A stretch of DNA of 64,000 nt from Clostridium_AD sp050717535 (GTDB lineage Bacteria > Bacillota > Clostridia > Clostridiales > Clostridiaceae). Every line of letters begins with the position of its first letter. The first letter of the stretch is position 1. This document shows positions 25,441 to 34,111 of this stretch, in pieces. Location: contig NZ_JBOITM010000085.1 of NCBI RefSeq assembly GCF_050717535.1, positions 5,748-69,747 of the forward strand, written 5' to 3'. The notes beneath the pieces were generated by a model, which searched no databases, was not told the DNA's origin, and saw only the letters and a program-made list of their open reading frames with translations. Position numbers and translations under genes: made by a program.

Positions 25441-25761
25441 ATGAGTTTTTTATTTAAGGAACAAAAAGCAAATAACCCAGTGGAAAGAAATGAATTTGAA
25501 AATATTGTAAATGTAGATAAATTAATTAGAAAGGAAGCAACCTTTAGAATATTAAATACCACAATAATATATAATGCGGAAGAAGAATATTATTATACAT
25601 TGGCAACCTGCGTTAATGAAAATAGTGTAATAGAAACAATAAGTATAGAAGGTTTTGATATACACGAAAACGTTATAGAACTTAAAGGTGCATATATAGA
25701 CTATGCAGAGTATGAAGAAGACTCAGAAATAAACTATACTGGAACAATATATTATCTGTGA
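25441..25761 (+). CDS. Acidic 106-residue protein, paralog of 17930-18250
   Basis: Starts MSFLFKEQKANN at an ATG after GGGGGGAAG. Same length as the copy at 17.9 kb and near-identical core (NTTIIYNAEEEYY, TLATCVNEN, IETISIEGFDIHENVIELKGAY, YTGTIYYL). The most variable part is residues 5-30. Each copy stands in an unrelated neighbourhood with its own terminator, pointing to an old duplication that is kept. Function unknown. Confidence 0.75.
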   Translation: MSFLFKEQKANNPVERNEFENIVNVDKLIRKEATFRILNTTIIYNAEEEYYYTLATCVNENSVIETISIEGFDIHENVIELKGAYIDYAEYEEDSEINYTGTIYYL

Positions 25762-25766
25762 TTTCA

Positions 25767-25800
25767 TGAAGGATAGGCACTTAGTGTTTATCTTTTTTGC
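25767..25800 (+). terminator. Hairpin terminator
   Basis: GGATAGGCAC-TTAG-TGTTTATC with wobble pairs, then TTTTTTGC; similar in design to the HIT terminator at 25224. Confidence 0.65.
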
Positions 25801-25806
25801 TGAATT

Positions 25807-25886
25807 AAATTCTAATTAAAATATTGTTAAATTTAATTAGAATCTAATTAATACTTAACTCCAGTATCCAGCCATAAGCTGGATAC
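25807..25886. repeat. Two inverted repeats downstream of the Imm-5-like gene
   Basis: ATTCTAATTAAA / TTTAATTAGAAT (about 25809-25842) and GTATCCAGC-CATAA-GCTGGATAC (25864-25886). Either could end the minus-strand transcript; neither has a strong T-run. Confidence 0.5.
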
Positions 25887-25951
25887 ATTGCCTTTGCAGA
25901 GTTAAGGTACAGTTAAAGCCCTTGTCAAATTTAAGTAGAAAACCAATGCTT

Positions 25952-26389
25952 CTAGGAATTTCCTTTAAGGTCAAGCAAGTGTTGGTATTGCCAAGTACGT
26001 TCCTTGGATATGCTGGTGGCGGCATAATTAGCGGCATGAACAGCATGGCCAGCAACGTGGACGGTGGCAGCTGCATGACCAGCAGCACGAGCAACAGCAA
26101 CAGCGACACTTCCCTCATCAGCATCTCTAGCAGCGGCATGAGCAGCAAATGCAGCAAAACGAGCTTCGCTTACAGATACCTTTCCATGCACCCATGCACG
26201 ACCTGCTTCTATAGCTTTTCTTGGCCTATTATCTTCAGGATATTCCTCCTCAAAATGTGATAGTACATGCTCTGCACAATCAGTAGCCCAGGTTACTAAA
26301 GTTATTTGGTCCATCGTGCCTGTAAGTTCTTCTATCTTATTCTTTAGGTCCTTATCTTCTTTTTTATCTAAAAAAGTCATTTTTCCCAT
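25952..26389 (-). CDS. Imm-5-like putative immunity protein
   Basis: 145 residues. After a charged N-terminus (FLDKKEDKDLKNKIEEL) comes TWATDCAEHVLSHFEEEYPEDNRPRKAIEAGRAWVHG, then a very Ala/His-rich helical array (ARFAAFAAHAAARDADEG, AAGHAAATVHVAGHAVHAANYAA). This matches the family annotated as Imm-5-like putative immunity proteins. Locally higher GC than its neighbours because of the Ala codons. ATG at 26389 after TAGGAGG. No polymorphic toxin gene is visible within several kb, so it is an orphan. Role is inferred from the family name only. Confidence 0.75.
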   Translation of the reverse strand: MGKMTFLDKKEDKDLKNKIEELTGTMDQITLVTWATDCAEHVLSHFEEEYPEDNRPRKAIEAGRAWVHGKVSVSEARFAAFAAHAAARDADEGSVAVAVARAAGHAAATVHVAGHAVHAANYAATSISKERTWQYQHLLDLKGNS

Positions 26390-26643
26390 GTTAATCCTCC
26401 TAAAATTAGAGTAAAACTAATATAATCTTTATTTTGTTCTACTAATATTGTAACACCCATAAGTGGTTACATCAACATTTCTTCTTAATTCACAGTATTG
26501 GCCTAATTTTCTAAATACTATGATAGAATAGGTTAATAAGATTTAGAATTTAGGATTTTATTATTGGGTTGATATTATTAGTAAATAAATACTTATGTAA
26601 TAGAATCAGTTAAATATTGAAAATATCGTTTAGGAGAGAGTAT

Positions 26644-28089
26644 ATGAGACAACTAAAAAATTCGCATAAATTTACAATAATTTCAGAAGCATTTAAATTT
26701 ATAACAAATATAGTAGTTCCATTTATTATATTTTCCGTATCAATGGCATTAATAGGTTATAAAGTTCCTGGAAAGTATGGAGGCGATTATACAGTAGTAT
26801 TAGTAATAATCGCTGCTGTGGTCCTAGTTATTATTTTAGCTACAGTAAAATGGAAGAAAAACGTGTATTACTTAGATGATGATGTTTTGTCTATTAAACA
26901 TGGAGTTTTTATGACTCATGAGAGAATAGTATCTTTTGCACAAGTGCAAAGTGCAGATATAACATCTTCGGTAGTACAAAGGTTATTTAATGCGTGCAAA
27001 CTTGAAATTGATACTGCTAGGGGAGAAGAAAGAACTGACATATCTATTTTTTTATCCAAGAAAGAAGCATTGAGAGTGAGAAATATAATATTTAAAGAAA
27101 CTATAAATAGTGAGGACATTGAAATTATGGAAGTTGAAAACATAAAAAAAATCAATTGTTCAATAAAAGATTTATTAATGATCGGATCAATATCTAGTGG
27201 TATTTTAGCAGGAATTTTTATAATTATAGGCATTTATTTTAAGATTGAGGATATAGCACCTAAAGGGTTTATGAGAAAGGTTCAAGTATTTAGTGAAGAT
27301 ACGATTAAAGGCCTTAATAAAACAAGCATAATAAAATATAAAGTAGCACTTATTTTCATTATGTTGTTTATTTTATGGATGATATCTGTTATTGCAACTA
27401 TAATAAAATATTACAAATTTACAGTTATAAGAAATGAAGATAATATTAAACTATCTTACGGATTATTTAATAAAAAAGAAGTAACTATTCCAGTAAAGCA
27501 AATTCAAAGTCTAACACTAGTAGAGGGAGTTATTAAAAAGTCATTAGGTTACTTTTCTTTAAAAATTGACACTGCAGGTTATGGAGAAGTTGGAGAAGGT
27601 AGAGGAAGCACTGTGATTTGTCCTAGTGGAAAAAGAGAGGTGATCAATAAAATTTTCCAGGATATTCTACCAGAAATGAATATAACTTATGACTTAATGA
27701 AGTCTCCTAGGGAAGCTTTAATGGGATTTCTTTTATTTAGATTATCAATTGAATGTATAGTAATGTGCTTAGTAGCTAGTTATGTTCCTTATGGATATTA
27801 TATATTTCTATTAGGACCTATTTTAGGGATTTGGCACTATATAAGTTTTATGGACAATGGTTTATATTTGGATAAAAATTTTGCTATTTTGAGATACAGA
27901 AATTTAGCAAGAAAAACTGTTATAATAAAAAGAGATTGTATTAAGTCAATTCAAAAAGAACAAAACACTTTCCAAAAGAAAAAGGCTATTGCTAGATATA
28001 ATGTAATTATACATGGAGATGGTTTTGGTAAATTATACAGTGTTGGTTATATGGATGAAAATTATGGAGGTACCTATGAAAGTAGGTAA
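26644..28089 (+). CDS. YdbT-like membrane protein with bacterial PH (bPH2) domains
   Basis: 481 residues from the ATG at 26644 after TTTAGGAGAG. Three parts each join a hydrophobic helix pair to a bPH2-type domain: KNVYYLDDDVLSIKHGVFMTHERIVSFAQVQSADI (about residues 80-150), FTVIRNEDNIKLSYGLFNKKEVTIPVKQIQSL (about 265-350), and a C-terminal one with RYRNLARKTVIIKRDCIKSIQKEQ. This is the YdbT layout. Function unknown. The end (GGTYESR) is abrupt, and a neighbouring frame continues with a plausible 20 codons to 28137, so a late frameshift is possible. Confidence 0.85.
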   Translation: MRQLKNSHKFTIISEAFKFITNIVVPFIIFSVSMALIGYKVPGKYGGDYTVVLVIIAAVVLVIILATVKWKKNVYYLDDDVLSIKHGVFMTHERIVSFAQVQSADITSSVVQRLFNACKLEIDTARGEERTDISIFLSKKEALRVRNIIFKETINSEDIEIMEVENIKKINCSIKDLLMIGSISSGILAGIFIIIGIYFKIEDIAPKGFMRKVQVFSEDTIKGLNKTSIIKYKVALIFIMLFILWMISVIATIIKYYKFTVIRNEDNIKLSYGLFNKKEVTIPVKQIQSLTLVEGVIKKSLGYFSLKIDTAGYGEVGEGRGSTVICPSGKREVINKIFQDILPEMNITYDLMKSPREALMGFLLFRLSIECIVMCLVASYVPYGYYIFLLGPILGIWHYISFMDNGLYLDKNFAILRYRNLARKTVIIKRDCIKSIQKEQNTFQKKKAIARYNVIIHGDGFGKLYSVGYMDENYGGTYESR

Positions 28090-28260
28090 TTTAGTTGTAG
28101 AAGGAGAAAACATCAGAAAAATAAGTGATATTTTATAAATCACTTAAGTATATGGTTTATCTATAGGTAAAGGTAAATCCATTTGAATTGTGAATTAGAT
28201 TTAATGAAAATTTTCTTATATAATATTACATGTTAAAAGTAAAAAAACAGGAGGTATTAT

Positions 28261-28764
28261 ATGAGAAATAAAAAAATCGTTATCACAATTTTTTGTGCAC
28301 TATGTATTGCATTAAACATTGTACTTGGAATAGTTACTTCAAGTTTAAAATTGCCATTATACTTAGATACAATAGGAACAATACTAATAGCAGTGTATTT
28401 TGGACCATGGTATGGTGCTGCAGTAGGTGCATTAACTAATATAATCACTGGAATAATATTTAACCCAAAAGATATACCTTTTTTTATTGTAAGTGTAGCA
28501 GTAGGATTAATAGTGGGGTTTATAGCTAAGAAATTCAAATTTAATTTAGTCACGGCTATAATTACAGGACTAATTTTAAGCGTGATTTGTCCATTAATAG
28601 GAACACCTATTGGGATTTGGGTGTATGGAGGATTAACTGGAACAGGCACAGATTTCTTATTTGTATGGCTTAAAGAGAGTGGGAATAACATATTTGTATC
28701 TTCCTTTATAGCTAAAATTACAAGTAATTTTTTAGATAAAATTGCTTCTTGTATTCTAGTATGA
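28261..28764 (+). CDS. ECF transporter S-component, interrupted near the 3' end
   Basis: 167 residues, five to six hydrophobic helices. Features typical of CD3073-type ECF substrate-binding subunits: LYLDTIGTILIAVYFGPWYGAAVGALTNIITG and CPLIGTPIGIWVYGGLTGTGTDF. Such subunits bind a vitamin or precursor and dock on a shared EcfAAT energy module (not in this window). The in-frame TGA at 28762-28764 is followed by 20 more codons in the same frame (GLIEGMPRKFKKDRLFNEGF) to a TAA at 28827 that look like the native C-terminus. A Trp to stop change is likely; the last cytoplasmic tail is lost but all helices remain. Confidence 0.85.
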   Translation: MRNKKIVITIFCALCIALNIVLGIVTSSLKLPLYLDTIGTILIAVYFGPWYGAAVGALTNIITGIIFNPKDIPFFIVSVAVGLIVGFIAKKFKFNLVTAIITGLILSVICPLIGTPIGIWVYGGLTGTGTDFLFVWLKESGNNIFVSSFIAKITSNFLDKIASCILV

Positions 28765-28841
28765 GGATTAATAGAGGGAATGCCAAGAAAATTTAAAAAA
28801 GATAGGCTTTTTAATGAAGGCTTTTAATTAATATTACTGAA

Positions 28842-28880
28842 AAATAAACTCCGCATATGACCATGCGGAGTTTATTTTTA
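28842..28880. terminator. Bidirectional hairpin terminator
   Basis: AATAAACTCCGCAT pairs with ATGCGGAGTTTATT, followed by a T-run; between the S-component gene and the convergent NlpC/P60 gene. Confidence 0.88.
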
Positions 28881-28963
28881 ATTTAAAATACAGATAAAGA
28901 TTATATTTTAAAATATGAGGCAAACGAATTTATTAACCAATTAAACTAGAAATGGTTAGGCGT

Positions 28964-29542
28964 TTAGGGGGTACTAAGTCTTTTCCCTGTTACAAATTTA
29001 TCTTTATAATACCCTGACAATTTAGATATTTTTATAACATCGTTTTCCTTAGGAGAGTGAATAAACTTATTATTTCCAATATATATACCCACATGAGATA
29101 CTTCATTGGGCAGAACGGGATCCGTCGTAAAAAAAACTAAATCACCTATTTGAAGATTATTTATATTAACAGATACACCCTTATTTACTTGATCCATTGT
29201 TGTTCTAGGCAAAGTTATGCCAAAATTTTTATAAATATATTGCACAAATCCTGAACAATCAAAACCGCCACTTATATATTTCCCGGTAATATCCGATAGG
29301 GCTGGTGTTGTTCCACCCCATAAATAATGCATTCCTAAAAATGTGGATGAATAGGAAACTAAATCATCTTTATTTATTAATATATCGTATTGGGGGCCAT
29401 GTGAAACATATTGGGGCTTTTTTAATGGAGTTTCAAAGCTGGAGAAAATAGTAAAAATCATATATATTAGTATTAGTACGGCAAAAACAAAGGTTACAAA
29501 CCAAAGATTTATTGAATATCTTTTCTTAAAGGATGTTCTCAT
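28964..29542 (-). CDS. Membrane-anchored NlpC/P60 peptidoglycan endopeptidase
   Basis: 192 residues. One N-terminal helix (about 12-33) anchors the protein; the catalytic domain starts near residue 58. Catalytic Cys lies in FDCSGFVQYIY, His in EVSHVGIYIG and the third polar residue His in NKFIHSPKEND. WGGTTPALSDITG before the Cys is typical. Cleaves stem-peptide bonds (often gamma-D-Glu-meso-DAP) outside the membrane. Single gene; ATG at 29542 with a weak GGGGGA upstream. Confidence 0.93.
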   Translation of the reverse strand: MRTSFKKRYSINLWFVTFVFAVLILIYMIFTIFSSFETPLKKPQYVSHGPQYDILINKDDLVSYSSTFLGMHYLWGGTTPALSDITGKYISGGFDCSGFVQYIYKNFGITLPRTTMDQVNKGVSVNINNLQIGDLVFFTTDPVLPNEVSHVGIYIGNNKFIHSPKENDVIKISKLSGYYKDKFVTGKRLSTP

Positions 29543-29698
29543 AATTTATCCCCCTGTAGTGGTCAAAAATATCCTATAATAAATTACTAGAAAAGTTCTA
29601 ATAATATTCTATAATCTTTAGAAAAATTCATTTAAGTTTAATTATATACTAGATATTAAAGGGAGAAATTTTAATGAGTGATTGTATGATATATTTTT

Positions 29699-30283
29699 TT
29701 ATCTTTCTTTGTTGTTGTCTAAAATTATTTCATCTAATGATTTTTTAGGTACATGGTGAATCGCTTTTTCATCTCGCCAGTACTTAATACCTGTAGACAA
29801 ACTAACTTCGTCAATAACAACGGTTTCTTTAGGTTTTCCTAAAGCTATAACTAAATTAATTTCGAAATTTTCATCTAAGTTAAGTACAGAAGACAGTTCA
29901 ACTTTATTAATATTAGCAATCATGCAACCACCTAAAGATTTTTCTACAGCTCCTAGTAGGATGCTTTGAGCTGATATACCTGTATCTAAAGATGGTTTTT
30001 TACTAATAGATAAATCGTTGAGTATAACTATATATGCACTGGGTTTTTCGCCTTCTATAGGGCCATTCCAATCTTTTAGGTAACCAGCCCATCCTAAGGT
30101 TTTAAATATGCTCTCATTTTTAACAAGGTCATTTGATATAATATACTTCAGTGGTTGAAGGTTTGCAGCTGAAGCTGATAACCTTGCAAGGTCAATTAAT
30201 TCTTTTAAAGTACTAAGTTCTATTTCTTCATTCTGATAAAATCTTCTGTACGATCTATTTTTTAAAACCAAATCTTTAATCAT
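29699..30283 (-). CDS. Nitroreductase family protein
   Basis: 194 residues from the ATG at 30283, four bases after GGAGGTG; the frame extends 21 codons upstream without an RBS. FMN-binding fold: LKNRSYRRFYQNEEIEL at the N-terminus (the RRS/YRxF motif), ARLSASAANLQPLKYII, ILLGAVEKSLGGCMIANIN and LVIALGKPKETV. NAD(P)H-dependent reduction of nitro or quinone compounds, substrate unknown. Confidence 0.92.
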   Translation of the reverse strand: MIKDLVLKNRSYRRFYQNEEIELSTLKELIDLARLSASAANLQPLKYIISNDLVKNESIFKTLGWAGYLKDWNGPIEGEKPSAYIVILNDLSISKKPSLDTGISAQSILLGAVEKSLGGCMIANINKVELSSVLNLDENFEINLVIALGKPKETVVIDEVSLSTGIKYWRDEKAIHHVPKKSLDEIILDNNKER

Positions 30284-30437
30284 TTTACACCTCCATAAAT
30301 TTAAAATTATTGTATACATTATAGTCAAAATAAAAATATATATCAACTAAAGTATCCATATATAATAGCAAATGTATAATAGCAAATTCAAACTTTTATA
30401 TTGTAAGTTATCATAATTCTTAAGCTTTATTTAAGTG

Positions 30438-30472
30438 TTTTTTAATCTGTTTTTAATCTTACCAATATATAA
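30438..30472 (+). promoter_or_regulatory. dedA operon promoter with 11-bp direct repeats
   Basis: TTTTTAATCT at 30438-30447 and again at 30449-30458 (period 11), with a looser TTTATTTAAG before them, then -10 TATAAT at 30467-30472. The arrangement suggests an OmpR/PhoP-type activator site distinct from modules A-E. Confidence 0.5.
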
Positions 30473-30525
30473 TATGAATTGTGGGAAAATATATATAAGA
30501 ATCCTAAAACGAAAGGGGAAAAAAC

Positions 30526-31203
30526 ATGGATATTCCAATCAACTTTATAAATGGAATAATGCATATTGATAAGTATTTAACTTTACTAATACAGCAGTAT
30601 GGGTTACTAACTTATATTATAATTTTTTTAATCATATTTATTGAAACAGGATTGGTTGTTATGCCATTTTTGCCAGGAGACTCAATGTTATTTGCAGCAG
30701 GAGCATTGGCAGGAATTGGATCGATGAATATATTCACTCTTTTTGTAGTAGTGTATATTGCAGCAGTACTTGGAGATAGTACTAATTATCATATTGGTAA
30801 AAAAATAGGTAAAAAAATATTGGAGAAAAAAGAATTAAAGTATATTAACAAAGAGCATTTGGAAAAAGCTCAGGATTTCTATGAAAAGCACGGTTCAATG
30901 ACAATAGTAATCGGACGATTTATTCCTATAATTAGAACCTTCGTACCTTTTGTAGCTGGTATCGGAGAAATGAATTACTCGAAATTTATACCTTACAATA
31001 TAATTGGTGGGGGACTATGGGTAAGTTTATTTTTAGGCGGGGGTTATTTCTTTGGTAACCTATCATTTATAAAAGAGCATTTTTCTTATATGTTAATAGC
31101 GATAATAATAATTTCTTTACTACCTGCAGTTATAATGTTTATAAAAGAAAAAAGAAAAAAAGGTGAAAATGATGATAATGATATCTATAATACAGAGATT
31201 TGA
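30526..31203 (+). CDS. DedA-family membrane protein
   Basis: 225 residues, five to six hydrophobic segments. Family motifs: IFIETGLVVMPFLPGDSMLFAAGALAG and later FYEKHGSMTIVIGRFIPIIRTFVPFVAGIGEMNYSKF, including the conserved Arg residues of the SNARE-assoc/VTT domain. Members act in membrane lipid scrambling, some as undecaprenyl-phosphate translocases. First gene of a likely four-gene operon; it overlaps the PAP2 gene by 35 bp or so. Confidence 0.93.
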   Translation: MDIPINFINGIMHIDKYLTLLIQQYGLLTYIIIFLIIFIETGLVVMPFLPGDSMLFAAGALAGIGSMNIFTLFVVVYIAAVLGDSTNYHIGKKIGKKILEKKELKYINKEHLEKAQDFYEKHGSMTIVIGRFIPIIRTFVPFVAGIGEMNYSKFIPYNIIGGGLWVSLFLGGGYFFGNLSFIKEHFSYMLIAIIIISLLPAVIMFIKEKRKKGENDDNDIYNTEI

Positions 31204-31723
31204 TAGTTTAATATTATTGTATATAAAAGATAATATGCATGGAACTATTATGGACAAAGTTATGGTTGCATCGTCATACTTAGGTGATAATGGAATGATA
31301 TGGATTATAATATCAACAATCCTTATAATAAGCAAAAGATATAGAAAAATAGGGTTTATGGCTTTAGGAGCTTTAATATTAAGTTCAATTTTAGGAGAAG
31401 AAATATTAAAAAATGTATTTAAACGTATAAGGCCAGAAGCAGGTGACCTTTTGATTGCAAAGCCGTTGTCCTATTCATTTCCATCAGGGCACACTACTTC
31501 TTCGTTTGCAGTTGCAGGAGTACTAGCAAAATATTTTAAAAAGTATGCATTTGGGTTTTTAGGTCTGGCATTTTTGATAGCTTTTTCAAGATTATATTTA
31601 TATGTACATTATCCTACAGATATTTTAGCGGGCATAGTTTTAGGACTTATGTGCAGTAAAATAGTAATTTACTGCTTTAATAAAGCAAATGTTAATAATG
31701 GTAATGACAGGGCCGGTATTTAA
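31169..31723 (+). CDS. PAP2-superfamily membrane phosphatase
   Basis: About 184 residues; ATG at 31169 or 31172 just after AAAGGTG, inside the 3' end of dedA. The three phosphatase motifs are present: KNVFKRIRP, SFPSGHTTS and SRLYLYVHYPTD. Five helices. Likely acts on polyprenyl diphosphate or phosphatidylglycerol phosphate type substrates on the outer face. Pairing with DedA fits carrier-lipid recycling. Confidence 0.92.
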   Translation: MMIMISIIQRFDSLILLYIKDNMHGTIMDKVMVASSYLGDNGMIWIIISTILIISKRYRKIGFMALGALILSSILGEEILKNVFKRIRPEAGDLLIAKPLSYSFPSGHTTSSFAVAGVLAKYFKKYAFGFLGLAFLIAFSRLYLYVHYPTDILAGIVLGLMCSKIVIYCFNKANVNNGNDRAGI

Positions 31724-31732
31724 GAGAAAGAG

Positions 31733-31846
31733 TCAACGGATGTTTTAGCTGGAGCTATAATTGGGGTGTTATGTTCAAAAATAGTTTTTAGTATTTTGCA
31801 ACAAGGATATATCCAAAAGTTCGTTGAGTTTAAAATTTCAGGTTGA
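31733..31846 (+). pseudogene. Second PAP2 C-terminal fragment
   Basis: 37 codons reading STDVLAGAIIGVLCSKIV then FSILQQGYIQKFVEF, homologous to YPTDILAGIVLGLMCSKIV of the intact PAP2 gene that ends 10 bp upstream. No start codon. This is the tail of a tandem paralog, left after recombination or deletion between the two copies. Confidence 0.8.
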
Positions 31847-31879
31847 GTTAGTTATTTATTAAGAAAAAGGATGGTATTT

Positions 31880-32899
31880 ATGAAAGAAATAAAGAAAAGC
31901 AGAAAAACTAACACAGGTACAAGCATACTTGTTTTATTATTTATAATATTTGAATTAGGTTTTACCGCTGTTACAGGCCCATTTATGCTTTATTATGGAC
32001 CGTTTGAAAAGGTGAAGAGCACAGTGGTAGGTGCAGCGATGACTACTTATACATTACAATGGCTAGCAACATCATTTATATCAGATGAAAAAATAAAACA
32101 AATCATGAGTGAACAAACAGTAGCCGTTATAGCTCAAGATAATTTGAATGGTGTAGATTCCGGTGTAAATGTAAAAAGTAAAAATGATAATACTATTGAA
32201 AGATATGATGTAACAGGGAAAAAATTTAAAGGGTATTTATTAGTAGTTAATGATCCAACTAGATTAAAAGTTGGTTACAGTAATAAGCTCGGCAATGAAG
32301 GGGAGCTTACTAGTGATATTGCAAAAGATAATAATGCCATTGCAGCAATTAATGGTGGCGCGTTTACCGGTAAAGCTTCTGAATCGATGCAGACTGGAGT
32401 GGGGGCAAATCCTTCTGGAGTTATAATCTACAATGGAAAAATTGTTTATGACGGTATGAATAATGAAGATCAAAAGAGACAAGCTGTAGCAATAACTAAA
32501 TTCGGAAAGCTGTTGGTTGGTGCTTATTCCCTTAAAGAAATGAAAAAATTTGGAGTAACTGAAGCAGTATCATTTGGACCAGCCATGATAGTTAATGGTG
32601 AAAAAACTATAACTAAGGGTGATGGGGGCTGGGGTATTGCACCCAGAACATGTATTGCACAAAGGAAAGATGGAGCAATATTATTATTAGTTATTGATGG
32701 AAGAGAACTAGGAAGTATAGGGGTTACTTTAAGAGAGGCACAAGACATATTGTATGACTATGGTGCGTATAATGCTACTAACTTAGATGGAGGCTCTTCT
32801 TCTACATTATTTTATAATGATGAGGTTATAAATAATCCTTGCGGCAAATCCGGTGAGAGAACTGTACCTTCAATTATCTATGTGGAAAAGAGAAAATAA
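31880..32899 (+). CDS. Phosphodiester glycosidase family protein (NAGPA/DUF2233)
   Basis: 339 residues from the ATG at 31880 (an ATG at 31871 is closer to the RBS AAAAGG). One N-terminal helix, then a secreted NAGPA domain: AIAAINGGAFTG, GPAMIVNGEKTI, IAPRTCIAQRKDG, LLVIDGRELGSIGVTLREAQDIL, NLDGGSSSTLFYN. These are the metal/substrate-binding signatures of the family, which removes sugars linked by phosphodiester bonds. Probably acts on an exported glycopolymer. Confidence 0.93.
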   Translation: MKEIKKSRKTNTGTSILVLLFIIFELGFTAVTGPFMLYYGPFEKVKSTVVGAAMTTYTLQWLATSFISDEKIKQIMSEQTVAVIAQDNLNGVDSGVNVKSKNDNTIERYDVTGKKFKGYLLVVNDPTRLKVGYSNKLGNEGELTSDIAKDNNAIAAINGGAFTGKASESMQTGVGANPSGVIIYNGKIVYDGMNNEDQKRQAVAITKFGKLLVGAYSLKEMKKFGVTEAVSFGPAMIVNGEKTITKGDGGWGIAPRTCIAQRKDGAILLLVIDGRELGSIGVTLREAQDILYDYGAYNATNLDGGSSSTLFYNDEVINNPCGKSGERTVPSIIYVEKRK

Positions 32900-32942
32900 T
32901 AAAATTTTATCAGGAATATCTAACATTAAAGGAGAAGGCATT

Positions 32943-33971
32943 ATGAAATGGAAGAAAAGAATAGGTATATGGATAGTATTATCTTTATCTCTGCAATTTT
33001 TAGGCCTCTTTTATATAAATCACTATTTTTTAGCTACTGATTCTAAAGTGGTTACTAAAAAGTTTGTTTACGATAAAAGTAAAATAGTTAAAAATAAGGA
33101 TATTATTGTACCAGCAAATGCAAAAACTATATCAGTATCTTATGATGCTAAATATTTATCGTATTTTGAAAATGAGGAATTAAAAATTATTAATTGTAGC
33201 GATGGAAAAATTGAAAATATAAAGGCGGAAGATGGAACTAAAATTTCTTTTTTCAAATGGCTTCCTGATAGGAATAGAATGCTATTAGTAGAGAAAAAAA
33301 GTGATGCTAAATCTAGTGACTTGGTATTATATTCTTATGATGTATTAAAAAGTGAAAAAGTGAAAATAAAAGAATTAGCATTGGGCGGTATAAATTCTGA
33401 AGTGAAAGATATTAAATTATCACCTTTAACAGGAGTTACTTATGTATTGGTGATAAGTGGAGATAAGAGTAGTAGTATATATAGAATCGACAGAATGGGT
33501 GAAATGACAAAAACGAGCACAATACCTAGTTCTGTGGGTAATATGGCAGCAGTGCGCCATGAAGATAAATTGGTGTATGAAGGGTTAGTTTACAATAAAA
33601 TATATGCTACAAGTGGTGACCAACCCATAAGTATTAAAGGTGTAGAAAAGCTTACGTTAATTGGTACTGACTTTGAGGATAACATGTATCTTGGAGAAGT
33701 GAAAAATAATTTAGTGACCAAAATTTATTACGGTAAAATATTAGAGGACACCGGGAAATGGAAAGTTTTAAATTTACCAATACCTTGTACAAAGGATGAT
33801 TTATTTATTTCATCTGATGGTAAAGTTTATCAAAATGATGCACCAAAAAGTGTAATAAAAGAAGTTGATTCTGGAGCTCAAACTAGCTATGAGGGAAAAA
33901 TATTACAACTATATACTAAAGGAATTGTAATTTTATTAAATAGTAAAATATCTTTTGTTGCTTTTAAGTAG
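32943..33971 (+). CDS. Membrane-anchored, propeller-like extracellular protein
   Basis: 343 residues from the ATG at 32943 after AAAGGAGAAGG. N-terminal helix (about 8-28), then a beta-rich extracellular part with recurring blades (ISVSYDAKYLSYFENEELKIIN; FKWLPDRNRMLLVEKK; DIKLSPLTGVTYVLVIS; MYLGEVKNNLVTKIYYGK), resembling WD40/TolB-like propellers. Found downstream of the glycosidase gene (43 bp) in the same operon. No enzymatic motif; function unknown. Confidence 0.72.
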   Translation: MKWKKRIGIWIVLSLSLQFLGLFYINHYFLATDSKVVTKKFVYDKSKIVKNKDIIVPANAKTISVSYDAKYLSYFENEELKIINCSDGKIENIKAEDGTKISFFKWLPDRNRMLLVEKKSDAKSSDLVLYSYDVLKSEKVKIKELALGGINSEVKDIKLSPLTGVTYVLVISGDKSSSIYRIDRMGEMTKTSTIPSSVGNMAAVRHEDKLVYEGLVYNKIYATSGDQPISIKGVEKLTLIGTDFEDNMYLGEVKNNLVTKIYYGKILEDTGKWKVLNLPIPCTKDDLFISSDGKVYQNDAPKSVIKEVDSGAQTSYEGKILQLYTKGIVILLNSKISFVAFK

Positions 33972-34111
33972 TATTAAATGAATAAGAATAAATTAATGCT
34001 ATATTGTAATTATTATGTATAGACTATAAAATAGCCTGAAAATTATATGCAATATCAAAGCTTTTCTGATATAATCTATTGAGATAGATGTATTGGAAAG
34101 GACTTGATATT

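Noticed and set aside
25922..26260. Plus-strand open frame opposite the Imm-5-like gene
   Set aside because: An artefact of Ala-rich codons on the other strand; no RBS and Ser/Met-biased composition.
28090..28137. 20-codon open frame after the YdbT-like gene
   Set aside because: Too short and without an RBS to call as a gene; recorded only as a possible frameshifted tail of the YdbT-like protein.
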